Positions 44,757 to 53,608 of a DNA stretch of 64,000 nt are shown here, in pieces. Within the stretch, counting starts at the first letter, position 1. The number at the start of each line of letters is the position of its first letter. The notes under the pieces were generated by a model. That model worked only from the letters and a program-made list of their open reading frames with translations, did no database searches and was not told where the DNA came from. This stretch comes from Ensifer aridi (GTDB lineage: Bacteria > Pseudomonadota > Alphaproteobacteria > Rhizobiales > Rhizobiaceae). Made by a program: the position numbers and the translations under genes. The stretch lies in assembly GCF_002078505.1 (NCBI RefSeq), contig NZ_LUAV01000035.1, positions 186,001 through 250,000 of the forward strand. Direction: 5' to 3'.

Positions 44757-45941
44757 CTATTCCGCCGCCACAGTCGCCAAGTGCCGCCGATAGGAGCGCA
44801 GGCCCGCATAGAGCACAGCGAGCGACGCCACCGGAAACAGCGCCGCGATGAAGCCGAGGTCGGCTGCCGCCGCATTCTCCAGCACTCGTCCGCCGATTGC
44901 TGTGCCGGTGGCGATGCCGAGATAGATCGCCGAGGCGTTGAGCGACAGGGTCAAATGCGCGATCTCCGGCGCGAAGCCGACGATGCGGCTCGCCTGCGCC
45001 GGCGGGAAAGCCCAACCTATGATGCCCCATGGCACCATGATGCCGATCAGCAGCAAGCCGGCAAGGTCACGTGGGAGGAGGTGCAGGCCAAAGCCGATCG
45101 TCAGCGAGACCACGAGCGCCGACATCAGCGACAGCGCCACCATGCGCGCCGCGCCGATCCGGTCTGCCAAATAGCCGCTGGACAGATTGCCGATCACTGC
45201 ACCCACGCCAAAGGCGAGTAGCAGACCGGGCAGCGCCATTTGCGAAAGCCCGGCGCCATCGATCGCCAGCGGCGCGAGATAGGAGATGATGACGAAGGCG
45301 CCAGTGAGATAGAGAAACGTCACCATCAGCGACGAGGCAACGCCCGGACGGCCAATGGCGCCGAAGCGCTCCGAAAGTGTCAGCTTCGTTCCGCTCAGGC
45401 CCTGCGGCAGACGCAGCCAGAGCACGGCGGCGCAGGTGAGCCCGAGCAGAGCCACCGCCCCGAACGTGCCGCGCCAACCCCAGAGGGCGGCGATCAGCGC
45501 CCCGAGAGGTGCGCCCAGCGCCACGGCGAATGTGGTGCCGCCCACCACAATCGAGATCGCCAGCGCACGGTGCTCCGGCCCGGCGAGCGAAACGGCTGTC
45601 GCCTGCGCAGTGGCAGCAAACAATCCGCTCGCCATCCCCATCAGGATCTGGGCAGCCATCAGCATAATGAAGGACACGCTCGTCGCCGCTATGCAGTTGC
45701 CGACCACGAAGGCCAGCATCGCAGCGACAAGCACTCGACGCCTGTCCGCCGCGCCAGCCAATGCCGAAAGCAGTGGTGCGCCGATGGCGTAAGAAAGCGA
45801 GAACACAGTGATCAGGTGCCCCGCTTGCGGAATGGTCGTATGCGTGTCCGCCGCGATCGACGGCAGAAGGCTCGAAAAGACGAAACCGACCGTGCTCATG
45901 GTGAAGGAGCCGACGGCGAGCCAAATAAGGCGCTTGTCCAT
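44757..45941 (-). CDS. MFS transporter, DHA1 drug/arabinose-efflux type
   Basis: A 394-residue, 12-segment major facilitator. The loop between segments 2 and 3 reads GAPLLSALAGAADRRRVLVAA (motif A), and GTTFAVALGAPLGALIAALWGWRGTFG contains the antiporter motif C typical of proton-driven efflux pumps. It is divergent from a small ArsR-like regulator gene, with an inverted repeat between them, a standard arrangement for an inducible efflux pump. The exported compound is unknown. Confidence 0.92.
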   Translation of the reverse strand: MDKRLIWLAVGSFTMSTVGFVFSSLLPSIAADTHTTIPQAGHLITVFSLSYAIGAPLLSALAGAADRRRVLVAAMLAFVVGNCIAATSVSFIMLMAAQILMGMASGLFAATAQATAVSLAGPEHRALAISIVVGGTTFAVALGAPLGALIAALWGWRGTFGAVALLGLTCAAVLWLRLPQGLSGTKLTLSERFGAIGRPGVASSLMVTFLYLTGAFVIISYLAPLAIDGAGLSQMALPGLLLAFGVGAVIGNLSSGYLADRIGAARMVALSLMSALVVSLTIGFGLHLLPRDLAGLLLIGIMVPWGIIGWAFPPAQASRIVGFAPEIAHLTLSLNASAIYLGIATGTAIGGRVLENAAAADLGFIAALFPVASLAVLYAGLRSYRRHLATVAAE

Positions 45942-45954
45942 GGGAAGGCCATTT

Positions 45955-45980
45955 GTTCAAAAGATATTGAACTATTGAAC
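45955..45980. promoter_or_regulatory. Operator repeats GTTCAA-N6-TTGAAC plus an extra TTGAAC
   Basis: An inverted repeat (45955-45960 / 45967-45972) with a third TTGAAC half-site at 45975-45980, in the 86-base divergent gap between the MFS and HTH-regulator genes. It is a clear candidate binding site for that regulator. Confidence 0.65.
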
Positions 45981-46027
45981 TTGATGGCTCTTCATGTCAA
46001 TATGCCGAGGCAGCAATCTTTGAACCC

Positions 46028-46399
46028 ATGACCCTACCGCATCCCGCCACCGACCAGATCACCTTGTCCAACGTTCTCGCCGCCCTCGGAGATCCGACGC
46101 GGCTGGCGATCGTGGGCTATCTTGCCCGCCGCGAGGGGCGGCCGACGATGTGCCTGAAGTTTACGGATTTCGGTTCCAAGACCAATATCAGCTATCACTT
46201 GGCCAAGCTGCGCGAGTCGGGCATTACGCGCACCGAGGTCTCCGGCACCAGCCGGCTGATTACGCTGCGGCGCGACGACCTCGACACCCGCTTTCCCGGC
46301 CTCCTCGATTCTATCATCGCTTCGGCGGTGGACCTGCCCATGGTGAAGAAGATCGAGGAAGCAGCGGAGGAGGCGTCGGTACAAGGGGAGCCGCAATAG
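46028..46399 (+). CDS. ArsR-like winged-helix transcriptional regulator
   Basis: This 123-residue regulator has an ArsR-type core: VLAALGDPTRLAIVGYLARREG, TNISYHLAKLRESGITRTEVSGTSRLITLRRDDLD. The metal-binding ELCVC motif of arsenic sensors is absent; there is one cysteine in PTMCLKF, so it probably senses an organic compound or redox state. It is divergent from the MFS efflux gene and most likely represses it through the GTTCAA/TTGAAC repeats. The 162-base gap to the convergent phnN gene shows no gene. Confidence 0.88.
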   Translation: MTLPHPATDQITLSNVLAALGDPTRLAIVGYLARREGRPTMCLKFTDFGSKTNISYHLAKLRESGITRTEVSGTSRLITLRRDDLDTRFPGLLDSIIASAVDLPMVKKIEEAAEEASVQGEPQ

Positions 46400-46561
46400 C
46401 TCGTTTCGAGCGTTCGTTCTTCCTTCACTCGGTCTCCTGTCGCGACAATGCCATGACGCGGATCCATGCGAGCAGCTTACCCGCGGTTCCTTCGGCCAGC
46501 AAACGGAGCAAGAGCCCGCACTGTTCGGTCCCGGCTTGCCGGGAGAAGTGCCGCTCCCGTG

Positions 46562-47149
46562 TCAGGCGGGGTGGTGGCTCTTCGCGGAGTGCTGCTCGAC
46601 AAGGGTGACGAAGCGCCGACCGGCAATGTCGAGCCTGCCGCTGTTGTCGATCACCGTCACGTCGGGGCCTGCAACAATGTCCGGCGCCTGCCGCGTCAGC
46701 CGTCGGAGCACGTCCTCCTCGTTCTCGCGCCCCCGTTCGGCGAGGCGCTTCGCCAGCACTGGCGGGTCGGCGGTGATGACGGCGACGGCGATCGTGCCGA
46801 AGGCCGCGCGGATGGCGGGGAGGGCGGCGCGGCTGCCGTTGACGATCGCCGTCATGCCGCTTTCGACCTTGTCGGCGATCTCCACCGGAATGCCGTAGCT
46901 CAAGCCATGGGCCTGCCACGAAACGGCAAAGGCGCCGCTTTGGCGCATTTCCTCGAACTCCGCGGCCGACACGCTCTCATGCACCTCGCCGCCTGCGTCC
47001 GACGGACGCGTGATCACTCGCCGAACAAAAAGGATATCTGGCCGGTGGGCGAAATGGCGGGCGGCAAAGCCCATGACGCTGTCCTTGCCGGCGCCGCTCG
47101 GCCCGACAACGACGACGAGCGTTCCACGTTCCTGTTCGGCCGCCGTCAT
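46562..47149 (-). CDS. phnN: Ribose 1,5-bisphosphate phosphokinase
   Basis: A 195-residue guanylate-kinase-like P-loop enzyme with Walker A VVGPSGAGKDSVM at residues ~15-27. PhnN converts ribose 1,5-bisphosphate to PRPP in the C-P lyase route of phosphonate breakdown. The ATG at 47149 overlaps the phnM stop (ATGA), which decides the start; an in-frame ATG 8 codons upstream is unlikely. It ends the phosphonate/phosphate operon. The C-P lyase core genes phnGHIJKL are not in this window. Confidence 0.94.
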   Translation of the reverse strand: MTAAEQERGTLVVVVGPSGAGKDSVMGFAARHFAHRPDILFVRRVITRPSDAGGEVHESVSAAEFEEMRQSGAFAVSWQAHGLSYGIPVEIADKVESGMTAIVNGSRAALPAIRAAFGTIAVAVITADPPVLAKRLAERGRENEEDVLRRLTRQAPDIVAGPDVTVIDNSGRLDIAGRRFVTLVEQHSAKSHHPA

Positions 47150-48291
47150 GCGACACGCCTGCCTTCGCGCCAAACTGAGCGGACGACCGGAATGCCCTCG
47201 AGTCGATGGACGCGCGCGATATCGGCACGAAGGCCGACTGCGATCCGGCCGCGATCGTCGAGCCCCACGGTGCGCGCAGGCGTTGCCGTGACCATGGCGA
47301 TCGCCTTGGGTAGATCGATCGCCTCGACCTCGTCGGCCAGAATGAAAGGCGCGTGGATGAGGCTGAAGGGGACATAATCCGAAGAAAGCACATCGAGCAC
47401 GCCACGCTCGGCGAGATCCCGCGCGGCGATGTTGCCGGAGTGCGACTTGCCACGTACGACGTTCGGCGCGCCCATCAGCACGCTCAAGCCGGCGCGATGC
47501 GAGGCTTCCGCTGCCTCGAAGCTCGTCGGGAATTCCGCAAGGCGGATGCCGTAGCCGATCGATTCCTCGACATGTTCGATTGTTGCGTCATCGTGGCTGG
47601 CGATGGTGATGCCGCGCTCGGCGCAGGCCTCCGCAAGGGCCGTGCGATGCGGCGTCGCATAGCGCGCCGAGAGCGCCTGCTGGCGCTCGATGAAAGCGGC
47701 GAAGGCTTCGTCCGACAGGCCGCGCTTCGTCTTGTAGTAGAGCGTGTACTGATCCATCGTCTGGAACTGCCGCTGGCCGGGGGCATGATCCATCAGCGAG
47801 ACGAGACGAACCTGCGGGTCGTCACGAAAGTCTTCATAGTGTTCCAGCACGTCGGCGGTCGAAACCTCGCAACGCAGATGTATGAGGTGATCGGCGCGCA
47901 GGCGTCCTTCTTCCTTGGCCTGGGCGAGGGCGTCGGCCATGCTGCGCATTTCCCCCTTCTGAAAGCCGCCGTCCTCGTCCGATCCCAGACGCAGACAGTC
48001 GAAGACGGTGGTGATGCCGGAGGTGACGACCTGGGCGTCATGGGCCTGGATGGCGGCGATCTTCAGCCAGCGAACGCCGGGCCGCGGCGAGTAGTGTGCT
48101 TCGAGATGATCTGTGTGCAGCTCAACCAGGCCGGGCAGCAGGTAGTCGCCTTCGAAATCCTCACCGCCGCGGCTCACGCCTTCCGAAATGTCGGCGATCC
48201 TGCCGTCGCGGATCAGCACCGAGCCGTCGACGATACAGTCTTCGAGAACGATACGGGCGTTGGTCAAAACCTTTTCGCTGCTCATATTCAT
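47146..48291 (-). CDS. phnM: Alpha-D-ribose 1-methylphosphonate 5-triphosphate diphosphatase
   Basis: A 381-residue amidohydrolase-superfamily enzyme of the C-P lyase pathway: LPGLVELHTDHLEAHYSPRPGVRW near residues 50-75, ITIASHDDATIEHVEES (~230) and LSSDYVPFSL (~305) carry metal-site residues. PhnM removes pyrophosphate from the ribosyl methylphosphonate triphosphate. Four-base overlaps with both neighbours (2H-esterase gene upstream, phnN downstream) show tight translational coupling. Confidence 0.95.
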   Translation of the reverse strand: MNMSSEKVLTNARIVLEDCIVDGSVLIRDGRIADISEGVSRGGEDFEGDYLLPGLVELHTDHLEAHYSPRPGVRWLKIAAIQAHDAQVVTSGITTVFDCLRLGSDEDGGFQKGEMRSMADALAQAKEEGRLRADHLIHLRCEVSTADVLEHYEDFRDDPQVRLVSLMDHAPGQRQFQTMDQYTLYYKTKRGLSDEAFAAFIERQQALSARYATPHRTALAEACAERGITIASHDDATIEHVEESIGYGIRLAEFPTSFEAAEASHRAGLSVLMGAPNVVRGKSHSGNIAARDLAERGVLDVLSSDYVPFSLIHAPFILADEVEAIDLPKAIAMVTATPARTVGLDDRGRIAVGLRADIARVHRLEGIPVVRSVWREGRRVA

Positions 48292-49016
48292 GCAATCTTT
48301 CGCGTGGTTGCGCCGCCGAGCGGCAGCAGGGAATGAACGGTGAAGGGCGCGCCGCGATGCGGCTCGACGAAAAGCGCGAGCGTCGAGATGGCAAGCGGCT
48401 TGCCGATGAATTCGTCAAAAGCGGCTTCGAGCGTCTCCTGCATGACGCCGCGCATGTCATCCGGCACGGGTCCGGTAAGGGTCAGATGGAACTGGAACTC
48501 TTCGAACACATAAGGGTAGCCCCATGCCGTGAGGTATTCCCGCTGACGCTGGGTGAGCTTTTCGGGATTGCGGCGCGCGATATCGGCCTCCGAGAGTGGC
48601 GCCCGAAAGGGCTCGAAGCGGCGAACCGCCTGCTCCGCCAGGTTCTGCAAGGGCACGCAATGCCGGGTCGGCACGAGCGCGAAGAAGGGCCCGATCTCAG
48701 TCAGCGTGATCTCCGGCACTTCGAAGGGCTCGATCTCCGCCGCGAATTCGTCGAAAGCTGCGATCAACTCGGCCTCGCTTCGCCCGGCCGCAAGCTCGAA
48801 CGGCGCCTTCAACGTTCCGTGGAAGCCGTAGCGGCGCGGCTCGGCTGTCAGCGCCATCTGCTGCTCGCCGTCGAGCGCAGGGGTCTCCGTCCATGCCAGG
48901 GCGCCACTATTGAAGGCGTCCCGCCCGAGCCAACGGGCCGCGGTCTGCGACAGCCGGTCATCGGCCGGCGGCGCGAAATAGATTGTGTAGCGCACGGGGT
49001 CGTTCACTTTCTTCAT
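48288..49016 (-). CDS. DUF1045 / phosphonate-operon 2H phosphoesterase-like protein
   Basis: A 242-residue protein of the family often called putative phosphonate metabolism protein. Two HxT motifs, RYGFHGTLKAPF and FQFHLTLTGPV, identify the 2H phosphoesterase fold, whose members hydrolyse cyclic phosphodiesters. A role on ribosyl cyclic phosphate intermediates of the C-P lyase route is a reasonable guess but not proven. ATG 49016 (MKKVNDPVRYTIYFAP) matches the family start; a GTG at 49076 is possible. It sits between the phnE-type permease genes and phnM. Confidence 0.9.
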   Translation of the reverse strand: MKKVNDPVRYTIYFAPPADDRLSQTAARWLGRDAFNSGALAWTETPALDGEQQMALTAEPRRYGFHGTLKAPFELAAGRSEAELIAAFDEFAAEIEPFEVPEITLTEIGPFFALVPTRHCVPLQNLAEQAVRRFEPFRAPLSEADIARRNPEKLTQRQREYLTAWGYPYVFEEFQFHLTLTGPVPDDMRGVMQETLEAAFDEFIGKPLAISTLALFVEPHRGAPFTVHSLLPLGGATTRKIA

Positions 49017-49111
49017 CGGCAGGCCCCGTTTTGGGGGCCGCCATTCGCGGGTGAGATGCGCAGCTATCCGATTCACGTGACAACATCATGATGGCGGCCG
49101 CGCAAATCGGA

Positions 49112-50632
49112 TCAATGCGCCTTTCGCCCCATCAGGCGCGAACGGCACATATTCGAGATGCTGTCGAAAACGAAGACGACCATCAAGATCAAAAGCACCA
49201 TGTAGGCGACGTTTTCCCAATCCGAGTTCGTGCGCATTGCCTCCCAGAGCTTCAGTCCGATGCCGCCGGCACCGACGGCCCCGATGATCGTTGCCGAGCG
49301 CGTATTCGATTCCCAGAAATAAAGCGCCTGGCTGGCAAAGACCGGCAGTACTTGCGGCAGCACGCCGAAGCGCTGCACGGCGATCGGCGCGGCGCCAACG
49401 GATTTCACGCCCTCGCGCTGCTTGTCGTCGATGTTCTCCAGCGCTTCGGAGTAGAGCTTGCCGAGCGTCCCCGTGTCGGTGAAGAAAATCGCGGAGATGC
49501 CGGCGAGCGGCCCGGGCCCGAAGGCGCGGGTGAAGAAGAGCGCCCAGATGAACATGTCCACCGACCGCTGGAAGTCCAAGAAGCGCTTGACGATCTGATT
49601 GGTGATGCGGTTCGGCGTGATGTTGCGCGCCGCCAGGAAGCAGAGCGGAAAGGCGACGAAGGACGCAAAGAGCGTACCGACGAAGGCCATGACGACCGTC
49701 TGCAGGAGCTTCGTCCAGACGTCGAGATGCTGCCATTCCGCATTGAAGAGGATGTTGTCCCAGGCGAGCGCCAGGTTCGAGCGCGTCGGGTCGAGGCGGT
49801 CTCCCGACCAGATCAAAGAGGCCACTTCGCCGTAAGATTTGCCGAAGAACGGCGAGTTGGTGTCGAAGAGGAAGTTCGCCCAGCCGAAGAAGCGATTGCG
49901 GATCGAAACGCCGTCGCCTTCGACTTCGGCCCAACCGGTCGCGCCGAAGGAGAGGGTGATTTTCTCGCCCGGCCGCTTCTGCGTCGCCCAATGGGGCAGG
50001 GGACCTTCGGGCGTCACCGTCTCGGCGCCGTCGACCTTCATCATCAAGGTTTCGCCGGCATGAGTCGCCTTCACCAGCCTGTCCGCCGCTTCGATGCGTG
50101 TCGACCGGTCGAAGCTCACGACTGCGCGCGTTACGACCTCCTCCGTGCGAGTCGCGGCCGTCTTCTGCTCAGTCGTGGCCCCCTGGCCTCCGCCGAGCGC
50201 CGCGTTCGGCGCCATGAAATTGAAAGAGGAACTCGCCTTCGGCTTCGGCGACGGCGCCGCGGCTGCCGGCGTCTCGACAGTACGCGTCACCGTCTGCTTT
50301 TCCAGGGCCACCCATTCCGGGTTCGGGCTCTTACCGAGGGGCGAATTGCGCTGGTAGGAGACGCTCATTGCCCCGTCGGGCGCAATCTCGATCTCGGGGC
50401 GGACCTCGTAGGACACCCAGTCGGCAAGATAGGTGCCGGCTATGCCCCAATTGGCATTGGCAAGCACGTGACCGATCGAGAAGAACCACCAGCAGAAGAC
50501 CATGTAGACCGCGAGGCCGAGGCCCACCTGGAAAATCCTGCGCCGTGTCTTGGTGGACGACTGCAGGAGATGAGGGTGGCGCGCCGCGATGGCTTCCATT
50601 TCGAGCGCGCTGGGCTTGGTCGAGGCAATCAT
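49112..50632 (-). CDS. phnE: Phosphonate/phosphate ABC transporter permease, long PhnE form (PhoT type)
   Basis: A 506-residue permease, nearly twice the usual PhnE length. One membrane segment (~35-55, VGLGLAVYMVFCWWFFSIGHV) is followed by ~200 mostly hydrophilic residues that should lie in the periplasm; the transport domain occupies ~255-500 with LLQTVVMAFVGTLFASFVAFPLCFLAARN and the coupling loop EGVKSVGAAPIAVQRFGVLPQVLP. In Sinorhizobium the matching gene is phoT of phoCDET, a system taking up phosphate and phosphonates under phosphate limitation. It starts nine bases after the first permease gene. Confidence 0.92.
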   Translation of the reverse strand: MIASTKPSALEMEAIAARHPHLLQSSTKTRRRIFQVGLGLAVYMVFCWWFFSIGHVLANANWGIAGTYLADWVSYEVRPEIEIAPDGAMSVSYQRNSPLGKSPNPEWVALEKQTVTRTVETPAAAAPSPKPKASSSFNFMAPNAALGGGQGATTEQKTAATRTEEVVTRAVVSFDRSTRIEAADRLVKATHAGETLMMKVDGAETVTPEGPLPHWATQKRPGEKITLSFGATGWAEVEGDGVSIRNRFFGWANFLFDTNSPFFGKSYGEVASLIWSGDRLDPTRSNLALAWDNILFNAEWQHLDVWTKLLQTVVMAFVGTLFASFVAFPLCFLAARNITPNRITNQIVKRFLDFQRSVDMFIWALFFTRAFGPGPLAGISAIFFTDTGTLGKLYSEALENIDDKQREGVKSVGAAPIAVQRFGVLPQVLPVFASQALYFWESNTRSATIIGAVGAGGIGLKLWEAMRTNSDWENVAYMVLLILMVVFVFDSISNMCRSRLMGRKAH

Positions 50633-50640
50633 GACGAGTC

Positions 50641-51603
50641 CTACTGGGCGAGCTGGAAAGCCTGATCGCCGACGAGGCGGCGACGAAGCCAGGCGGAAAA
50701 TTGATCCACGGCGCAGATCGTCGCAAAGAGCAGGATGACGATCGCCAGCGTCTTCGCTTGATGGTTCTGTCCGATCGACAGGCGCAGGAGTTCGCCGATG
50801 CCGCCGCCGCCGACGGCGCCGATGATCGTCGAAGCGCGCACGTTGATTTCGAGCCGCAGCAGGAAATAGCTCGTGAAATTCGGCAGTACCTGCGGAACGA
50901 TGCCGAACCAGACGCGCTCGATCCAGCTCGCACCGACGGCCCGCAAACCCTCTTCCGGCTTCATATCGGCGTTTTCGACCACCTCGAAGAAAAGTTTGCC
51001 GAGCGCGCCGATCGTGTGAATCGAAACAGCAGCGATCGCGGGAATGGGCCCAAGCGAAAGGATCGCCAGGAAGAAACCGGCGATGACGACTTCCGGAAAG
51101 GCGCGCAGGATTTCCATCAGCCGGCGCACGGCCCCCCGAATCCAGGGATTAGGCATGAGATTGCGCGCCGCAAGGAAACACAGAATGAAGCCGAAGAAGG
51201 CGCCGATCACGGTTGAGAAGATCGCGATATTCACCGTCTCTAGAATCTTGTGCACATATTCCGGGACGTAGAGGCTGTCGGTAAGGTAAAGCCGTCCGTC
51301 AGGGTAATTGTATTTGAAGCTGCCGTCGTCATAGGGCGATGGCAGATCGAACATTGCGCGGATCACTTCCATCGCATCGCGCGGCATCAGATCGCCGGCG
51401 AAGTCGAAGAGATGCGGCAGACGATCGATAAATTTGCCGGCATTCGTGTCGTTGGCAAAGCGGAGCGAGGCGAAGAGCGCCAATGCCAAAAGGGCAAGCC
51501 CAAGCCAGGTGTAAAAACGCCGGCGACTATTGAGCTCGCGCCAATGACTCTCGATGAGAGCGCCGCTCTCGCTTAGGTGCCGCGACAGCACGGAAGTGGC
51601 CAT
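50641..51603 (-). CDS. phnE: Phosphonate/phosphate ABC transporter permease (PhnE/PhoE type)
   Basis: A 320-residue permease with a cytoplasmic N-terminus, a first segment at ~35-50 (TWLGLALLALALFASL), a moderate periplasmic loop, and five more segments. The coupling loop is EGLRAVGASWIERVWFGIVPQVLP, typical of PhnE. It is the first of two permeases of the transporter (phoE in Sinorhizobium naming) and lies 103 bases after the binding-protein gene, with a strong hairpin between. Confidence 0.94.
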   Translation of the reverse strand: MATSVLSRHLSESGALIESHWRELNSRRRFYTWLGLALLALALFASLRFANDTNAGKFIDRLPHLFDFAGDLMPRDAMEVIRAMFDLPSPYDDGSFKYNYPDGRLYLTDSLYVPEYVHKILETVNIAIFSTVIGAFFGFILCFLAARNLMPNPWIRGAVRRLMEILRAFPEVVIAGFFLAILSLGPIPAIAAVSIHTIGALGKLFFEVVENADMKPEEGLRAVGASWIERVWFGIVPQVLPNFTSYFLLRLEINVRASTIIGAVGGGGIGELLRLSIGQNHQAKTLAIVILLFATICAVDQFSAWLRRRLVGDQAFQLAQ

Positions 51604-51661
51604 GGGGTTTCCGGCGGAAGCCGGCCTCTGGAGATGGACGCCGGAGGCGCCTAACAGACAG

Positions 51662-51688
51662 GCGCCGGCTGCGAACTGCAGCCGGCGC
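51662..51688 (-). promoter_or_regulatory. Intercistronic hairpin between phnD and phnE
   Basis: Perfect 11-bp arms GCGCCGGCTGC / GCAGCCGGCGC with a five-base loop, just downstream of the phnD stop on the minus strand and without a T-run. It likely stabilises phnD mRNA relative to the permease genes. Confidence 0.65.
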
Positions 51689-51706
51689 AGCTAGGTAGGG
51701 AGGCGA

Positions 51707-52612
51707 TCAGCCGCCGATCGTCGCCTTGCGGGCGTCGATGATCGGCTTGTAGAAGTCGCTGTTGACCTCGGTGTAGCCGCTGAACTCGCCGCCCTGGATG
51801 GCCGAGAAGCAGGCCGCATCCGTCTTCGGCAGATCCATCATGAACTGCTTGAACTTCGCTTTCATGTCGTCATTCATCGAGGTGCGAACGACGATCGGGC
51901 CGTTCGGGATCAGCGGCGACTTCCAGAGTTCGACGAGGTCGTTCATGTCGAGGATCCCCTTGTCGACCATCTTGCGGAGGTTGCCGGAGGTGTAGCCGTC
52001 CTTGAACTCGCCGACGCCCGAGCCGAAGGTCGTACCGGCATCGAAGGTGCCCTTCAGCACTTCGAGGACGAGGTTCTCGTGGCCGCCGCCGAAGCCGGTC
52101 TCACCGAAAAATTCCTTGACCGGCGCGCCGATCGATTCCGGCAGCGTCACGAGGGGAACGAGGTAGCCGGAAGTGGAGTCCGGATCGGCAAAGCCGAGCT
52201 TCTTGCCCTTGAGATCCTCGAGCTTGGTGATGCCGGAGTCCTTACGGGCGACCATGATCGAGTGGTAGCCGGTCGCGCCATCTGTCTGAACCGTCGTCAG
52301 GATCGGCTCGACGGCGTCCGCCTTGGCGAGATAGATCTTGGCATAGCCGGAGGCGCCGAGTTCGGCATAGTCGAGCGTGCCGCCGAGGAGGCCCTGGATC
52401 ACGCCGTCATAATCGGCGGCCGGGAACAGCGAGACCTTTTCGACGCCGATGGCGGCCGGGAGCTTGTCCACCAGGCACTGATAGTTGCGCAGGCGGTCGG
52501 CTTCGTTCTCCCCGCCCATGATGCCGATGCGGAATTCCTTGAGGTCTTCGGCCTGAGCCTGACCGACGAGGGCGATGAGCGCGACGGCGCCCAGAAGAGC
52601 TTTCTTCAGCAT
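51707..52612 (-). CDS. phnD: Phosphonate/phosphate ABC transporter substrate-binding protein (PhnD/PhoD type)
   Basis: A 301-residue periplasmic protein with a Sec signal (residues 1-21, ending in GQAQA) and the PhnD fold: FRIGIMGGENEADRLRNYQCL, GLLGGTLDYAELGASGYA and LKGKKLGFADPDSTSGYLVP, where the DSTSGY loop binds the phosphonate or phosphate oxyanion. It follows the ATPase gene after 86 bases. Confidence 0.95.
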   Translation of the reverse strand: MLKKALLGAVALIALVGQAQAEDLKEFRIGIMGGENEADRLRNYQCLVDKLPAAIGVEKVSLFPAADYDGVIQGLLGGTLDYAELGASGYAKIYLAKADAVEPILTTVQTDGATGYHSIMVARKDSGITKLEDLKGKKLGFADPDSTSGYLVPLVTLPESIGAPVKEFFGETGFGGGHENLVLEVLKGTFDAGTTFGSGVGEFKDGYTSGNLRKMVDKGILDMNDLVELWKSPLIPNGPIVVRTSMNDDMKAKFKQFMMDLPKTDAACFSAIQGGEFSGYTEVNSDFYKPIIDARKATIGG

Positions 52613-52688
52613 GAGGTTCGTTCTCCCGTTTTTCCGGTTATTCCGGATGGATTGCGGTTAAAGATGCCCTTGACGCGGGCATTCGATC

Positions 52689-52713
52689 CTGGCGGGCCTT
52701 AAAGGCCCGCCAG
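52689..52713 (-). promoter_or_regulatory. Hairpin spanning the phnC stop codon
   Basis: CTGGCGGGCC (52689-52698) / GGCCCGCCAG (52704-52713), a perfect ten-base stem whose TTAAA loop contains the phnC stop codon. It lies between the ATPase and binding-protein genes and could limit read-through or shape mRNA decay. Confidence 0.6.
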
Positions 52714-53538
52714 TGCCAGCGGCTTCAAGCCGGCCGATGCGGTTTCCTGCGGCACTGCCGCGGGAATGTTTATGCTTGTCGAGGTCATCGCTTCCTCGAT
52801 CGGCGTCTCGGCGCCGTAAATCTCGGCGACGGCCGCGGCGGTCAGGTCCTTCGGCTGCCCGTCGAAGACGACGCGGCCATGCGCCATGCCGATGATGCGC
52901 TCGCAATAATTCCGGGCGGTGTCGAGTGTGTGAAGATTGGTGATGACGGTGATGCCGTCGCGCTCGTTGATGTCGCGCAGCGCATCCATGACGATCTTGG
53001 CGTTGAGCGGGTCGAGCGACGCGATCGGCTCGTCCGCAAGCAATACTTTCGGCTGCTGCATCAGCGCACGGGCGATCGCGACGCGCTGCTGCTGGCCGCC
53101 GGAAAGCGTGCCGGCCGGCTGCAGGGCCGTCTGCTCGATGCCGAGCCGCTCGAGCGCGCCGATCGCCATGATCCGCTCTTCGCGACTAAACATGTTGAGA
53201 ATGCTCGATATCGTCGAACGATGGTTCAGCCGCCCGAGCAAGACGTTGGTGAGGACGTCAAGGCGCGGCACTAGGTTGAACTGCTGGAAGATCATCGCGC
53301 AGTCGCGCTGCCAGTTGCGTAGCGCGGCACCCCTTAGCGAAGAGACCTCGACGCCGCCGAACTCGATCGAGCCCGAGGAGAGGTCAACGAGGCGGTTTAT
53401 CATGCGCAGGAGCGTCGACTTGCCGGCACCGGAGCGGCCGATGATGCCGACCATCTGCCCTTGAGGGATGTCGAAGGTAACCGAGCTCACAGCGGTCTTC
53501 TTGCCGAACTGGCGGGTTACGTTCTTCAACTGAAACAT
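52699..53538 (-). CDS. phnC: Phosphonate/phosphate ABC transporter ATP-binding protein (PhnC/PhoC type)
   Basis: This 279-residue ATPase has Walker A GRSGAGKSTL, Q-loop MIFQQFNLVPRLDVLTNVLLG (the PhnC-specific extended Q-loop), signature LSGGQQQRVAIARAL, Walker B VLLADEPIASLDP and switch His TNLHTLDTA. It is the first gene of the phnC-D-E-E-2H-phnM-phnN operon. A probable Pho box lies about 70-100 bases upstream, in agreement with phosphate-starvation control known for phoCDET in Sinorhizobium. Confidence 0.95.
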   Translation of the reverse strand: MFQLKNVTRQFGKKTAVSSVTFDIPQGQMVGIIGRSGAGKSTLLRMINRLVDLSSGSIEFGGVEVSSLRGAALRNWQRDCAMIFQQFNLVPRLDVLTNVLLGRLNHRSTISSILNMFSREERIMAIGALERLGIEQTALQPAGTLSGGQQQRVAIARALMQQPKVLLADEPIASLDPLNAKIVMDALRDINERDGITVITNLHTLDTARNYCERIIGMAHGRVVFDGQPKDLTAAAVAEIYGAETPIEEAMTSTSINIPAAVPQETASAGLKPLALAGL

Positions 53539-53608
53539 TGGTGGCAGTTCCTCTTTCGGGGAGACCGGTCATCGGCATGACCCCTGCCATATCCGCGCCT
53601 CGTGAAGG

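Noticed and set aside
46028..46399. Arsenic-sensing ArsR
   Set aside because: The ELCVC-type metal site is absent and the neighbour is a general MFS pump, not an arsenite exporter.
46425..46919. Minus-strand frame continuing past the phnN stop
   Set aside because: It overlaps phnN in another frame and most of it is Arg-rich shadow coding; the tail (LLAWIRVMALSRQ) is too short to support a gene.
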